From positions 1,798,001-1,862,000 of the forward strand of contig NZ_JACHDR010000001.1 of assembly GCF_014201135.1 (NCBI RefSeq): a stretch of 64,000 bases of DNA, in the 5' to 3' direction. The translations under genes were made by a program, and so were the position numbers. The DNA is from Neomicrococcus aestuarii (GTDB lineage: Bacteria > Actinomycetota > Actinomycetes > Actinomycetales > Micrococcaceae). The first letter of the stretch is position 1; every line of letters begins with the position of its first letter. Shown here in pieces: positions 1-8,192 of this stretch. Under the pieces are notes generated by a model, which worked only from the letters and a program-made list of their open reading frames with translations, ran no database searches and was not told the DNA's origin.

Positions 1-2
1 GA

Positions 3-1229
3 TCTGAAGAGAAGGCACCCAAGCCGAGCGGCGGCGTGGTACTCCTTTCTGAAAATGACGGAAACGTAGCGCGCCAAACGCAAGCCCAAAAGCTCAATAC
101 CCTGAACCACAAGTACTTGGTGCGCGTGGAATCCCGCGCCACCTGGTCCGGAATTGTGGCCGCGGTGCTGGCGGGCGGCTTCGCTTTTCTCGCGTTCCAG
201 GGGTACCGACCGCCGCTGTCTGGAGACAATTCGGTGGCCGTGTATGCGGCAATTCTGTCTGCGATTGCCTCGGCGCTCGCGTTCTTCATGGGGTTTCTCT
301 TCGCAACGCAGCAAGCGCTGAAGTGGCTCTCGGAACGACCATTGCCGCGCCGGATTCTCGACGCTCTGGCGCTCATGGCCATGCACGGATCCATCGCGAT
401 GATGGGATCCTTAGCACTGTTTCGGATGTTCCAAGCGTCTTTCGTGGGCCTGACTGTTGATGCGATCGCGGGATCGGCCATGGTGGCTGGCGCTGCGGCG
501 ATGGCTGCGTACTTGTCCTACTCTTCGGGCGCCAAGATCAGCACGGCAAGCCTGTCAGTGCTGTTGGCTTCTTATGTCGCCGCGGGCGTTGTGGTGAGCA
601 TGCTGTACGCCGAAAATCCCTTCTGGTGGCACTCGATGTTCAGTGAACTGGGCACGGGGCAGGCAGGCCCCACCAGCTATTGGACGTTCAACACCACGCT
701 GGTGACTTCAGGAATTCTGCTCGCACTGCTCGCCGACTTCATCACGCGTGAACTCAAGGACTGGAGCGAAGTGAAATGGCTGGCCAAGCGAGAGCTGATT
801 GATTTTTCGCCGGCTCTGCCCGTGCGGTTCTTGAGGCGAGTGGAGACGCGGTTTGTGCGGCCGCGCGTCTCGATTGTGCGCGGATGCCTCATTGGAATCG
901 GCGTGTGCTTGGTGGGGATCGGACTGGCTCCCGTGCACACCATGACTGACCTGCACACGGCGTTTGTCTGGGTGGCCGCGTTCTTGATTGTTTTCATGAT
1001 GCTCGGGGTGCCGGTGTGGATGCCGTATTTCCCGGGAGCGTTCTACATCATGAGTTTTGGTGCGGTGCTGGTCTTGGTGGGCGCTTCATATCTGTGGTTT
1101 GGGCTGGGGTACTACAACCTCACGGCCCTTGAACTGGTGGCGGCAGGCGTGTTGTTTGGTTGGTTGGTGGTCCTGATCCGCAACATTGACGCCGTGATGA
1201 GCCAGCCGGAAACCGAACGCGCGGCGTAG
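3..1229 (+). CDS. Polytopic membrane protein, DUF998-like, 5' end outside window
   Basis: The frame is open back to base 3, so the protein very probably begins upstream. The first possible in-window start, a GTG at 36, lies inside a copy of the dispersed 18-bp repeat and has no ribosome binding site at a sensible distance. About ten hydrophobic segments can be counted over roughly 400 residues. A segment near the middle (HSMFSELGTG...) followed by a membrane span resembles the DUF998 family of integral membrane proteins. There is no catalytic motif and the role is unknown. It ends just before a separate MFS gene. Membrane location is secure; the family is tentative. Confidence 0.65.
   Translation, partial: SEEKAPKPSGGVVLLSENDGNVARQTQAQKLNTLNHKYLVRVESRATWSGIVAAVLAGGFAFLAFQGYRPPLSGDNSVAVYAAILSAIASALAFFMGFLFATQQALKWLSERPLPRRILDALALMAMHGSIAMMGSLALFRMFQASFVGLTVDAIAGSAMVAGAAAMAAYLSYSSGAKISTASLSVLLASYVAAGVVVSMLYAENPFWWHSMFSELGTGQAGPTSYWTFNTTLVTSGILLALLADFITRELKDWSEVKWLAKRELIDFSPALPVRFLRRVETRFVRPRVSIVRGCLIGIGVCLVGIGLAPVHTMTDLHTAFVWVAAFLIVFMMLGVPVWMPYFPGAFYIMSFGAVLVLVGASYLWFGLGYYNLTALELVAAGVLFGWLVVLIRNIDAVMSQPETERAA
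26..43 (+). repeat. 18-bp dispersed repeat, copy 1
   Basis: Matches GAGCTGCGGCGTCGTACT at 16 of 18 positions. It lies in the coding frame of the first gene, where it encodes SGGVVL. Confidence 0.7.
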
Positions 1230-1325
1230 GGCTTTCGTGGGATTGAGATGTCACAATCCGTAGCCCGCGAGGGCGGTGAGTGACCAGGATGTGAGTTGCA
1301 ACCTAAGTTGTGACATGGTGCAAAG

Positions 1326-2552
1326 GTGACCAATCTCTTCGTGAAACAACCTCTCGCCGGGCGCATCGCTGCGCTTGTTGGCATCTTCATGCTTGCGCTG
1401 GCGCTTCGAGCCGCCGCTCTGGTGGTGGCGCCACTGCTTCCCGAAGCCGGACCTGCTCTCGGTTTCAATTCGGCATCCACGGGTCTCTTGGCGATGCTCG
1501 CGCCCGGAACCTTCGCGGTGTTTGGGTTCTTCGCTCCGGCGCTCATTAAACGGTTGGGGCTGGAACGCGCTCTGGCTGTCTCCATCACGCTGGCTGTAGT
1601 GGGTCAGGTGCTGCGCGTCTTCATGCCAAACGTGTGGTCCTTCTTGGCGCTGTCCATTGTGGCGCTCGCAGGATACGGAATCGGCAACGTGGTGCTTCCG
1701 CCTCTCATCAAGAAGTACTACCCGGACCGATTGGCGCTGGTCACGGCGATCTACGTAACGCTCATATCTATTGGTACGGCCGTCAGCCCTTTGTTTGCGG
1801 TACCCATTGCCCAAGCCACCAACTGGCAGTTCTCCATGGCTATTTGGGCACTCCTGAGTCTGGTGGTTGCCGTACCGTGGGCCATTCAGTTGGCTCAGGA
1901 TCGTCGCGTTGAAAGACTCACCGGCAAAAAGCGACCGGACGATCCCTTCGCAACCTCAGCCACCCCCGCAAAGATCAATCCGTTCCGCTCGCCCGTTGCT
2001 TGGGGCCTGGCCATCTTTTTGGCCGGAAACTCGGCCCAAACGTACGTGTACTTCACGTGGATCCCGTTGTATCTCGTGGAGCACGGCTTCACGCCGGGGG
2101 AGGCTGGCACTGCGCTCGCGTACTTCGCGATCCTCGCACTGCCGGTTAGCTTGCTGGTGCCATTGTGGTTGCCGAAACTCAAAAAGCCCTTCTACGCCAT
2201 CGTGCTCTTCACGGTTCTCTGGATTGTGGGGCACGCCGGAATGTACTTCTCGCCTGAGAATGGCACGTGGTTGTGGATCACGTTCTCCGGTTTGGGCCAG
2301 GCGACCTTTGCTACTGCGCTTCTCATGATCAATTTGCGCTCGCGGACAACCCGAGGCGCGAGTGTTCTGGGTGGCTTTAGTCAGGGACTCGGTTACGCGG
2401 GAGCCTGTGCGGCGCCCTTCCTGTTCGGCATCATCCGCGACGCCACCGGCGGCTGGGGTGCTTCCTTCGCGACCCTCGGTGTGTGCGTGGTGGTCATGCT
2501 CGTCGGAGCCACGATGATCAGCCCCAAGCGCTACATTGAGGATGTCTCATAG
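1326..2552 (+). CDS. MFS transporter, CynX/NimT-like
   Basis: A 408-residue protein with about twelve hydrophobic helices in two bundles separated by a charged central loop (near residues 195-220, rich in Arg, Lys and Asp). The N-terminal half (LLAMLAPGTFAVFGFFAPAL, then LAGYGIGNVVLPPLIKKYYP) looks like the cyanate/2-nitroimidazole transporter branch of the major facilitator superfamily. The GTG at 1326 is the first start after an in-frame stop at 1311. An internal ATG at 1390 is possible but would remove the first helix. The substrate cannot be told. It is a single gene with no evident operon partner. Confidence 0.85.
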   Translation: MTNLFVKQPLAGRIAALVGIFMLALALRAAALVVAPLLPEAGPALGFNSASTGLLAMLAPGTFAVFGFFAPALIKRLGLERALAVSITLAVVGQVLRVFMPNVWSFLALSIVALAGYGIGNVVLPPLIKKYYPDRLALVTAIYVTLISIGTAVSPLFAVPIAQATNWQFSMAIWALLSLVVAVPWAIQLAQDRRVERLTGKKRPDDPFATSATPAKINPFRSPVAWGLAIFLAGNSAQTYVYFTWIPLYLVEHGFTPGEAGTALAYFAILALPVSLLVPLWLPKLKKPFYAIVLFTVLWIVGHAGMYFSPENGTWLWITFSGLGQATFATALLMINLRSRTTRGASVLGGFSQGLGYAGACAAPFLFGIIRDATGGWGASFATLGVCVVVMLVGATMISPKRYIEDVS

Positions 2553-2754
2553 GTGCATTCAAAGGTACTTCCGTCAACAGACTTTCGTCGGGATCTAGCG
2601 GTCCTTCTTTAATACGTTCGGGTCCACTGATTTAGACGTTCGAATACAATTGAATCGAATTTCGCATGGATTCATTTACTCATCGCAAGAGTGTAAATAG
2701 GCTGGCCGTGATCAGCAATTGTTGATCAAAACAGACACTTTGTTGAGGGGAAAA

Positions 2755-3252
2755 ATGAAAAAGACATTTGTAAAAGCCGCGGTTTCCGCGTCTCTTGTTG
2801 GTGCTCTGGCCTTCACTGGAGCCAGTAGCGCACAGGCGTCCGTCGGCGTCCCAGCTACTGCAACCGTCTCAATCCAGGCGAGCACTTCGACTCCTATCGC
2901 GGCAACTAGCTCGCTCTCCGCAGCGTCCACGCTTGCTCTTGGTGGCGCAAGCTCGTCCAGCGGCAATTTGGTGACGCTTCCACCGGCGGATAAGTCCGGT
3001 CAGGCTTCCATCCAAGCTCTACCAGCGTTGGCTATTCGAGTTGCGGTCCGCGCAGCACTTGAGGCAATCAAGCGAATTTCATATGCCACTTACACGCGCG
3101 TCATCGGAGCCGTAAAGGTTGGCAAGACTCACTTCGTGAACTACTTCAACAACACCCTGAAGCCATGGCTCAAGGCTCGCGGGATCGCCATTCTTGATGG
3201 CGTTTCAGGAGCGGTGGTGTTCGAAGTTATCCGGTGGATCATCGGCTTCTAA
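2755..3252 (+). CDS. Small secreted peptide precursor, function unknown
   Basis: The ATG at 2755 has a good ribosome binding site (AGGGG, 5 bases upstream) and begins a typical Sec signal peptide: MKK, a hydrophobic stretch, and an AQA cleavage site near residue 28. An earlier in-frame TTG at 2719 would spoil the signal. The mature part has a Ser/Thr/Ala-rich linker of about 65 residues. A C-terminal cationic and hydrophobic segment of about 75 residues follows (ALAIRVAVRAALEAIKRI at its start, EVIRWIIGF at its end). No cysteines or enzyme motifs are visible. The shape would suit a secreted bacteriocin-like or surface-active peptide, but this is a guess. A strong hairpin terminator follows. 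Confidence 0.7.
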   Translation: MKKTFVKAAVSASLVGALAFTGASSAQASVGVPATATVSIQASTSTPIAATSSLSAASTLALGGASSSSGNLVTLPPADKSGQASIQALPALAIRVAVRAALEAIKRISYATYTRVIGAVKVGKTHFVNYFNNTLKPWLKARGIAILDGVSGAVVFEVIRWIIGF

Positions 3253-3273
3253 GTCAGCAGACGATATTTGGAA

Positions 3274-3314
3274 GAGGCTGGGGCGTTGCTCATGACGAGC
3301 GACGCCCCAGCCTC
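3274..3314. terminator. Bidirectional hairpin terminator
   Basis: An 18-bp stem with one G-T wobble (arms 3274-3291 and 3297-3314) and a 5-base loop, sitting between two convergent genes. Confidence 0.8.
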
Positions 3315-3411
3315 TCTGCTTGGCAACGAGTTCCTATAAACAACGAGCGAAAACATGAGGCTCAGTGAATGCAGTTTGAGGTTCACAGTGCATGCGCGAG
3401 TCACCAGCGAA

Positions 3412-3771
3412 CTAGCGCTTTCCTGTTTGGGTGTAGCGGACGAATTCGATGAGGATGCCCGCAACCAAAAGTCCCAAGACAATGAGAGGTTTCCACCAGC
3501 CAAATTGTTCGATTGGCATCGCGAAGAGCGCAATCACCGCCAGCACCATGGCAGCGAGCATGAACGGAAGACGTGGCTTACCTCGATTCTCCGGCATGAG
3601 TTGCGCTGCGTAGGTACCAGGTTCGCCAAATTCCCTCACCAGTGCCTCATATTCTTCAAGACTTTGATTCTCTGCCGGCCACCCAATGCTCTCCATGGCA
3701 GATGCCACTAAGTCCTCACTTGCTCCGCGAGCGCGAAGGGCGGCTTTTAAGCTGGTCTGGTAGCTGATCAT
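3412..3771 (-). CDS. HAAS-domain membrane protein (DUF1700-like), PadR partner
   Basis: 119 residues. The N-terminal half is helical and soluble (ALRARGASEDLVASAMESIG, then EEYEALVREFGEP) and matches the HAAS/DUF1700 fold that usually follows a PadR regulator gene. Two membrane spans follow, and a basic C-terminus. It lies 46 bases downstream of the PadR gene on the same strand, so the two are probably co-transcribed. In known pairs the HAAS protein is a membrane partner or target of the PadR regulator. Its exact role here is not known. Confidence 0.75.
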   Translation of the reverse strand: MISYQTSLKAALRARGASEDLVASAMESIGWPAENQSLEEYEALVREFGEPGTYAAQLMPENRGKPRLPFMLAAMVLAVIALFAMPIEQFGWWKPLIVLGLLVAGILIEFVRYTQTGKR

Positions 3772-3817
3772 GAGTGGATCCCTAAAAGTCGAGTAGCGAA
3801 TACTAAGAAGTGAAGGC

Positions 3818-4153
3818 CTAAGCCGCCGTGGAAGTCAGCATCTTCAGACTTAATGAGATGTCTTTCCAAGCGTGCTCAGCGATCTCAACTTGACTGCGTC
3901 CTTCATCCGTGAGCATGAGGATTTTGCGCGCCGGACCCGTGTTTGAGGTATCCCACGAATGACGTAGTAGGCCTTCGTCTTCCATCCGCGCCAGCACTGG
4001 GTACAGCGTGCCACCTTTGATATTTCCGAATCCCTTTTCCTTCAGGTAAGTCAGAAGCTGATAACCATGCGCATCCCGAAAAGACAGTGCTGCCAATACC
4101 GCGTAACGCAGAGCGGCTCGGGCAAACTCTTCCCGCCATTGCCAAATGTCCAT
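3818..4153 (-). CDS. PadR-family transcriptional regulator
   Basis: 111 residues with the whole PadR winged helix: a first helix with RYAVLAALSFRDAHGYQLL, then the recognition region GGTLYPVLARMEDEGLL, and a wing with ARKILMLTDEGRSQVE. PadR proteins are dimeric repressors, often autoregulated. It probably controls itself and the HAAS-type membrane protein that follows. Divergent from rlmN; the shared upstream region is 4154-4301. Confidence 0.9.
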   Translation of the reverse strand: MDIWQWREEFARAALRYAVLAALSFRDAHGYQLLTYLKEKGFGNIKGGTLYPVLARMEDEGLLRHSWDTSNTGPARKILMLTDEGRSQVEIAEHAWKDISLSLKMLTSTAA

Positions 4154-4301
4154 GCTTGTACGCTAAGTGATGCTATTCGAGATTGGAACTTAGTTTGGGA
4201 AACTATCTACTTTAGGGTGACGATTTATAGACGAAAGTATTAACGGTGGGTACGTTGTGCAGAGTTGAGAGGCTCGATGCGCCTTGCACAAGCGTGGGAC
4301 A

Positions 4302-5657
4302 ATGGAGCGGATGACTCCCAAAAATTCCTCCCCAGAGCCAGAACACCACCGTTCCGGAACCTCCAAAGCGCATGCGCGCCGCCCGGATGCACCGAGCGCC
4401 GGCCCATTGCGCGGGGTGAGGGGAGCGGAAGGGACGCGGCCCGCTCAATTGAGTGGCGGCGTCGTACGGGAAAATAACCGCAATCAAGTGCGGCCCGCAA
4501 CCGAGGGCTGGGAACAGCAGACGACTTCCGAGGGGCGCCCGCTGCTCCAATTCAAGTCGCCACGCGTTTCGCAGCCACCAGCACACTTGGCGGACCTGAC
4601 TCTCGAGGAGCGTCAGGCGAAGCTCAAGGAACTGGGCCTCCCAGCCTTCCGCGCGAAGCAGCTTTCCGTTCACTATTTCCAGCACTACACCACAGACTCC
4701 GAGCGTATGACGGACCTTCCGGCGACCGGTCGCGAAGAGCTCGTTTCGGCGATGTTCCCGAAGCTGCTCACCGAGGTCAAGCGCCTCGTCACGGACAACG
4801 GTGACACTATCAAATTCTTGTGGCGCCTCTTCGACGGCTCCCTCGTGGAATCCGTCCTCATGCGCTACCCCGGCCGCATCACCCTGTGCGTGTCCAGCCA
4901 GTGCGGTTGCGGCATGAACTGCCCATTCTGCGCCACCGGCCAAGCCGGCCTGACCCGCAACATGTCCGCCGCTGAAATCCTTGACCAGATTGTGCAAGCC
5001 AACCGAGTGATCGCCGAAGGCGGCTTGGGCGGGCTGCGCCGCGATGGAGGGCACGACGCCGAACGCGTCACCAACATCGTGTTCATGGGCATGGGTGAAC
5101 CGCTCGCCAACTACAAGCGCGTCATGAACGCTGTGCATCGCATGGTGGCTCCCGCCCCCGAAGGCCTGGGGATGAGCGCGCGCAACATCACGGTCTCCAC
5201 CGTGGGCCTTGTCCCGGCGATCAACAAGCTGGCCGACGAGAACATTCCGGTCACTTTTGCGTTGTCCTTGCATGCTCCAGATGACGAGCTGCGCGACGAC
5301 CTCATTCCCGTGAACTCGCGCTGGAAAGTGGACGAAGCTATCGACGCCGCGTACGGCTACTACAAGAAGACCGGCCGCCGCGTCTCCATCGAGTACGCAC
5401 TCATCAAGGATATGAACGACCACGCGTGGCGTGCCGCGCTGCTCGCGAAGAAGCTCAACTCGCGCGGACGCGGTTGGGTGCACGTGAACCCGATCCCGTT
5501 GAACCCAACCCCCGGATCCATCTGGACGTCGTCCGAGCCGTCCGTAACGCGAGTGTTCATTCAGACTCTTGAGGATGCCGGAATTCCTGCCACGCTGCGC
5601 GATACGCGCGGCAAGGAAATCGATGGCGCTTGCGGACAGCTCGCGGCTGCCGAGTAG
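4302..5657 (+). CDS. rlmN: 23S rRNA (adenine2503-C2)-methyltransferase RlmN
   Basis: Radical-SAM methylase that methylates A2503 of 23S rRNA and A37 of some tRNAs. The three cluster cysteines are in CGMNCPFC near residue 203. The family MGMGEPL motif follows. The C-terminal catalytic cysteine is in DGACGQL near the end. The conserved body starts around residue 95 (LADLTLEERQAKLKELG). The long, low-complexity N-terminus is unusual and contains a copy of the 18-bp repeat (LSGGVVRE). Starts at 4302 and 4311 are both possible; a TTG at 4284 is less likely. A decayed second copy of its 3' end lies at 6140-6303. Confidence 0.95.
   Translation: MERMTPKNSSPEPEHHRSGTSKAHARRPDAPSAGPLRGVRGAEGTRPAQLSGGVVRENNRNQVRPATEGWEQQTTSEGRPLLQFKSPRVSQPPAHLADLTLEERQAKLKELGLPAFRAKQLSVHYFQHYTTDSERMTDLPATGREELVSAMFPKLLTEVKRLVTDNGDTIKFLWRLFDGSLVESVLMRYPGRITLCVSSQCGCGMNCPFCATGQAGLTRNMSAAEILDQIVQANRVIAEGGLGGLRRDGGHDAERVTNIVFMGMGEPLANYKRVMNAVHRMVAPAPEGLGMSARNITVSTVGLVPAINKLADENIPVTFALSLHAPDDELRDDLIPVNSRWKVDEAIDAAYGYYKKTGRRVSIEYALIKDMNDHAWRAALLAKKLNSRGRGWVHVNPIPLNPTPGSIWTSSEPSVTRVFIQTLEDAGIPATLRDTRGKEIDGACGQLAAAE
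4451..4468 (+). repeat. 18-bp dispersed repeat, copy 2
   Basis: 15 of 18 positions match GAGCTGCGGCGTCGTACT. It lies in the poorly conserved N-terminal extension of rlmN and encodes SGGVVR. Confidence 0.6.
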
Positions 5658-5762
5658 TTATTTTTTGATGACGACGCCGGGGCTTGCGTTAGTGCCTCGG
5701 CTTCCAGTGGTGCGGGCGGCCGGGGCTATCAAAGCTAGGTCGCGGAGAACCCGCCGAGCACG

Positions 5763-5800
5763 ATAGCCAAAAGTTTTGAAAGGTCGATACTTTTGGCTAT
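5763..5800. terminator. Hairpin downstream of rlmN
   Basis: A perfect 12-bp inverted repeat (ATAGCCAAAAGT at 5763-5774 and its complement at 5789-5800) with a 14-base loop. A second small hairpin (GCCCAA/TTGGGC, 5806-5820) follows. Position suits a terminator for rlmN, but there is no T-run right after the stem. Confidence 0.5.
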
Positions 5801-5935
5801 GTTGCGCCCAAGAGTTGGGCAGTAACGTAGTTGGCGTCTGCACTATCGACGAACTGATGAGTTCTCACTGGTCCACAGCTGAACCGACGCGGACCCTGTG
5901 AAGTGAATCCGGCGGACATGCAAAAGGACGCAAGA

Positions 5936-6140
5936 ATGAAACTTCTCCCTTAGATGATGATGGCCGCGGTCAGTGGTGTCTTCACCGGAGCATCCCTGGT
6001 ATTTCTAGTCATCGTCGGAGCACTCGGTTTTACCTATGCGACGCCCAAAGCGGTCCATTTGCCGGGTCTCATCCAAGCTTGGTTCACAACCGAGAACGCG
6101 ATGCCCGCCGTGAACTTCCAGCCGAACTTCGCTGGAATGC
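5936..6140 (+). pseudogene. Fragment of a membrane protein, N-terminus only
   Basis: An ATG at 5936 is followed after five codons (MKLLP) by an in-frame TAG, then the frame reads on as a hydrophobic N-terminus (GVFTGASLVFLVIVGALGF) and a soluble stretch with MPAVNFQPNFAGMLV. Protein-like sequence stops near 6140, where it meets an rlmN-like remnant in another frame. I read this as a decayed, truncated membrane-protein gene joined to foreign sequence. The family is not recognised. Confidence 0.5.
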
Positions 6141-6303
6141 TGGTGAAGTCAGTCTGGGTTCTATCGGAAGGACGGCGTTGCCATCCGTGCCGCGGGCAGT
6201 CCTTCGGGCTATGGAAGACGGCGAAATTCCTATCACGCTGCGCGAGATACACGCGGGGAGGGAAAACGGCGGCGCTTGCGGACAACCCGCGGCGGCAGAC
6301 TAA
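6140..6303 (+). pseudogene. Decayed second copy of the rlmN 3' end
   Basis: One frame reads GSIGRTALPSV, then AMEDGEIPITLREI, then GGACGQPAAAD and a stop. This lines up with the last ~55 residues of the intact rlmN upstream (GSIWTSSEPSV, TLEDAGIPATLRDT, DGACGQLAAAE). The nucleotide match is clear near the end (GCGCTTGCGGACA in both). There is no start and no radical-SAM core. It is a fragment left by an old duplication or by replacement with a related allele. Confidence 0.7.
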
Positions 6304-6316
6304 TGCAACACCCGAA

Positions 6317-6369
6317 TTACTGTTCGGCAGCGTACCGACGTGTAGTTTCGCGTAGTTGTTCGGCAAAGG
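6317..6369 (-). pseudogene. 3' end of an interrupted HsdR-N-type nuclease gene (piece 3)
   Basis: Read on the minus strand, the sequence encodes FAEQLRETTRRYAAEQ followed by TAA at 6317-6319. It includes the 7-bp duplication GCAAAGG (6363-6369) made by the IS21-family insertion. Removing 6370-10948 (the element plus one copy of the duplication) joins it in frame to the piece ending at 10942, giving DEIYAFAEQLRE. This is direct evidence that it is the true C-terminus of that gene. Confidence 0.75.
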
Positions 6370-6515
6370 TGGCTGTGACAGGTTTGGATGGCCCCGGTAG
6401 GACGGTTATATCTGGCCCCACTTCATGACTCGCCGGGCACTTGTGACGGTTATTTGTGGCCCCACCTTCAACGTTGGATTCATCAGTGGATGGATGCGGC
6501 GGAAGGCTGGTCTGG

Positions 6516-8192
6516 ATGGAGTCGAGAGTGGAATTGTTCGCGCGGATCCGAAGGGACGCCCGGGTTGAAGGCCTGTCGGTTCGTGCGTTGGCGGTCCGGC
6601 ACGGAGTTCACAGACGAACCGTGAGGCAGGCACTGGATTCAGCTGCCCCTCCGGAGCGCAAACAGAGACAGGGTGTGGCCTGGCGGCTGGAGCCGTTCAA
6701 GGACGCGATCGATGCGATGCTGATCGAGGATACGACGGCGCCGCGGAAGCAGCGCCATACCGCCCGCAGGATCCTGGCCCGGCTCATCGAAGAGCACGGT
6801 GCGCAGGAGTTGTCGTACTCCACAGTGCGGGACTACGTCAGGGTCCGCCGGGCCCAGATTGATGTGGAGGCCGGACGCCGCGTTGAGGTGTTCGTCCCGC
6901 AGGAACACGCGCCGGGCGCCGAGGCCGAGGTGGACTTCGGCGAGGTCTATGTCGTGCTGAACGGCGTGAAGACGAAGTGCCACATGTTTATCTTCCGGTT
7001 ATCGCATTCTGGCAGAGCCATCCACCGGATCTACCCGACCCAGGCCCAGGAAGCCTTTCTCGAGGGCCACGTCGAGGCCTTCAACGTTCTTGGCGGCATC
7101 CCGACCAAACACATCCGCTATGACAACCTCACCAGCGCGGTCACCGCGGTGGTGTTCGGGCAGGGCCGGCAACGTCGGGAGAATGACCGGTGGGTGTTGT
7201 TCCGTTCGTTCTACGGCTTCGATCCCTTCTATTGCCAGTCCGGCACCGCAGGGGCCCATGAAAAGGGCGGGGTTGAAGGAGAGGTGGGCCGGTTCCGCCG
7301 CAACAGACTCTCGCCCATGCCTGTCGCTGACTCCCTGGACGAGCTCAACGACCGGATACGGGCTTGGGAAGCCCAGGACGACGGGCGGCGCATCAATGAC
7401 AGGGTCCGCACCATCGGTCAGGACTTCGAGATTGAACGGCCGTTCCTGGCCCCTTTGCCGGCGGAGGAGTTTGATCCGGGTCTGGTGCTGACCCCCAGAG
7501 TTGATAGGTCCTCGATGATCATGGTCCGGATGGTCAAGTACTCCGTCCCGGCCCGGTTCATCGGCCGGAGGGTCCGGGTCTCGCTGCGGGCGTCCGAGGT
7601 CGTGGTGTTTGACGGCCGAACCGTGGCCGCCAGGCATCAGCGGGTCTCCGCCCGGTCCGGTCAATCGGTCCAGCTGGATCACTATCTCGAAGTCCTCAAA
7701 ACCAAACCCGGAGCCCTCCCCGGCTCCACCGCTCTGGCCAGGGCACGGGAGTCCGGGGCGTTCACGTCCGCCCACGAAGCCTTCTGGGCCGCCTCCCGCC
7801 GGGTCAACGGCGACGCCGACGGGACCCGCGAACTTATCGACGTCCTGCTCCTTCACCGGTCCATGGAAGCCGGAGACATCCATGCAGGGATCACCGCTGC
7901 GCTGGTAGTGGGCGCGGTCAGCGCAGACGTCGTCGCGGTCGAAGCCCGCAGACACGCCACGACCTCTTCCCGGGGTGGGGCCAGTTCCGACCGTCATCCC
8001 GGTGCTCATGCTGAAGAGAGAGTGCAACGGGTTGTCAGTCTCACCCAACGCCGCCTCATGGACCCCGCCGCCGTCATTGCCGGGCTCCCGCCTGACATCC
8101 GGCCCCTGCCCTCGGTCAATGCCTATGACGAGCTGCTGGCCAAACGCACCGAACACCCTGCAGGACCCGCGTCGAAGGAGAACATCTCATGA
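6516..8192 (+). CDS. istA: IS21-family transposase IstA
   Basis: About 558 residues from the ATG at 6516. An N-terminal helix-turn-helix (VRALAVRHGVHRRTVRQAL) is followed by the DDE integrase core: first Asp in VDFGEVYVV, second in the IRYDNLTSAV region, and Glu in HEKGGVEGEVGRFRRN. A C-terminal beta-barrel-like region and a basic tail follow. It catalyses cut-and-paste or circle-mediated transposition together with IstB. Its stop overlaps the istB start (ATGA), the usual IS21 arrangement. It looks intact. An upstream ATG at 6456 is less likely. Confidence 0.95.
   Translation: MESRVELFARIRRDARVEGLSVRALAVRHGVHRRTVRQALDSAAPPERKQRQGVAWRLEPFKDAIDAMLIEDTTAPRKQRHTARRILARLIEEHGAQELSYSTVRDYVRVRRAQIDVEAGRRVEVFVPQEHAPGAEAEVDFGEVYVVLNGVKTKCHMFIFRLSHSGRAIHRIYPTQAQEAFLEGHVEAFNVLGGIPTKHIRYDNLTSAVTAVVFGQGRQRRENDRWVLFRSFYGFDPFYCQSGTAGAHEKGGVEGEVGRFRRNRLSPMPVADSLDELNDRIRAWEAQDDGRRINDRVRTIGQDFEIERPFLAPLPAEEFDPGLVLTPRVDRSSMIMVRMVKYSVPARFIGRRVRVSLRASEVVVFDGRTVAARHQRVSARSGQSVQLDHYLEVLKTKPGALPGSTALARARESGAFTSAHEAFWAASRRVNGDADGTRELIDVLLLHRSMEAGDIHAGITAALVVGAVSADVVAVEARRHATTSSRGGASSDRHPGAHAEERVQRVVSLTQRRLMDPAAVIAGLPPDIRPLPSVNAYDELLAKRTEHPAGPASKENIS

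Noticed and set aside
4212-5483. 423-codon open frame on the strand opposite rlmN
   Set aside because: It lies antisense to a clearly conserved gene, has no family motif, and has the His/Val/Gly/Arg-rich look of a shadow frame in high-GC DNA.
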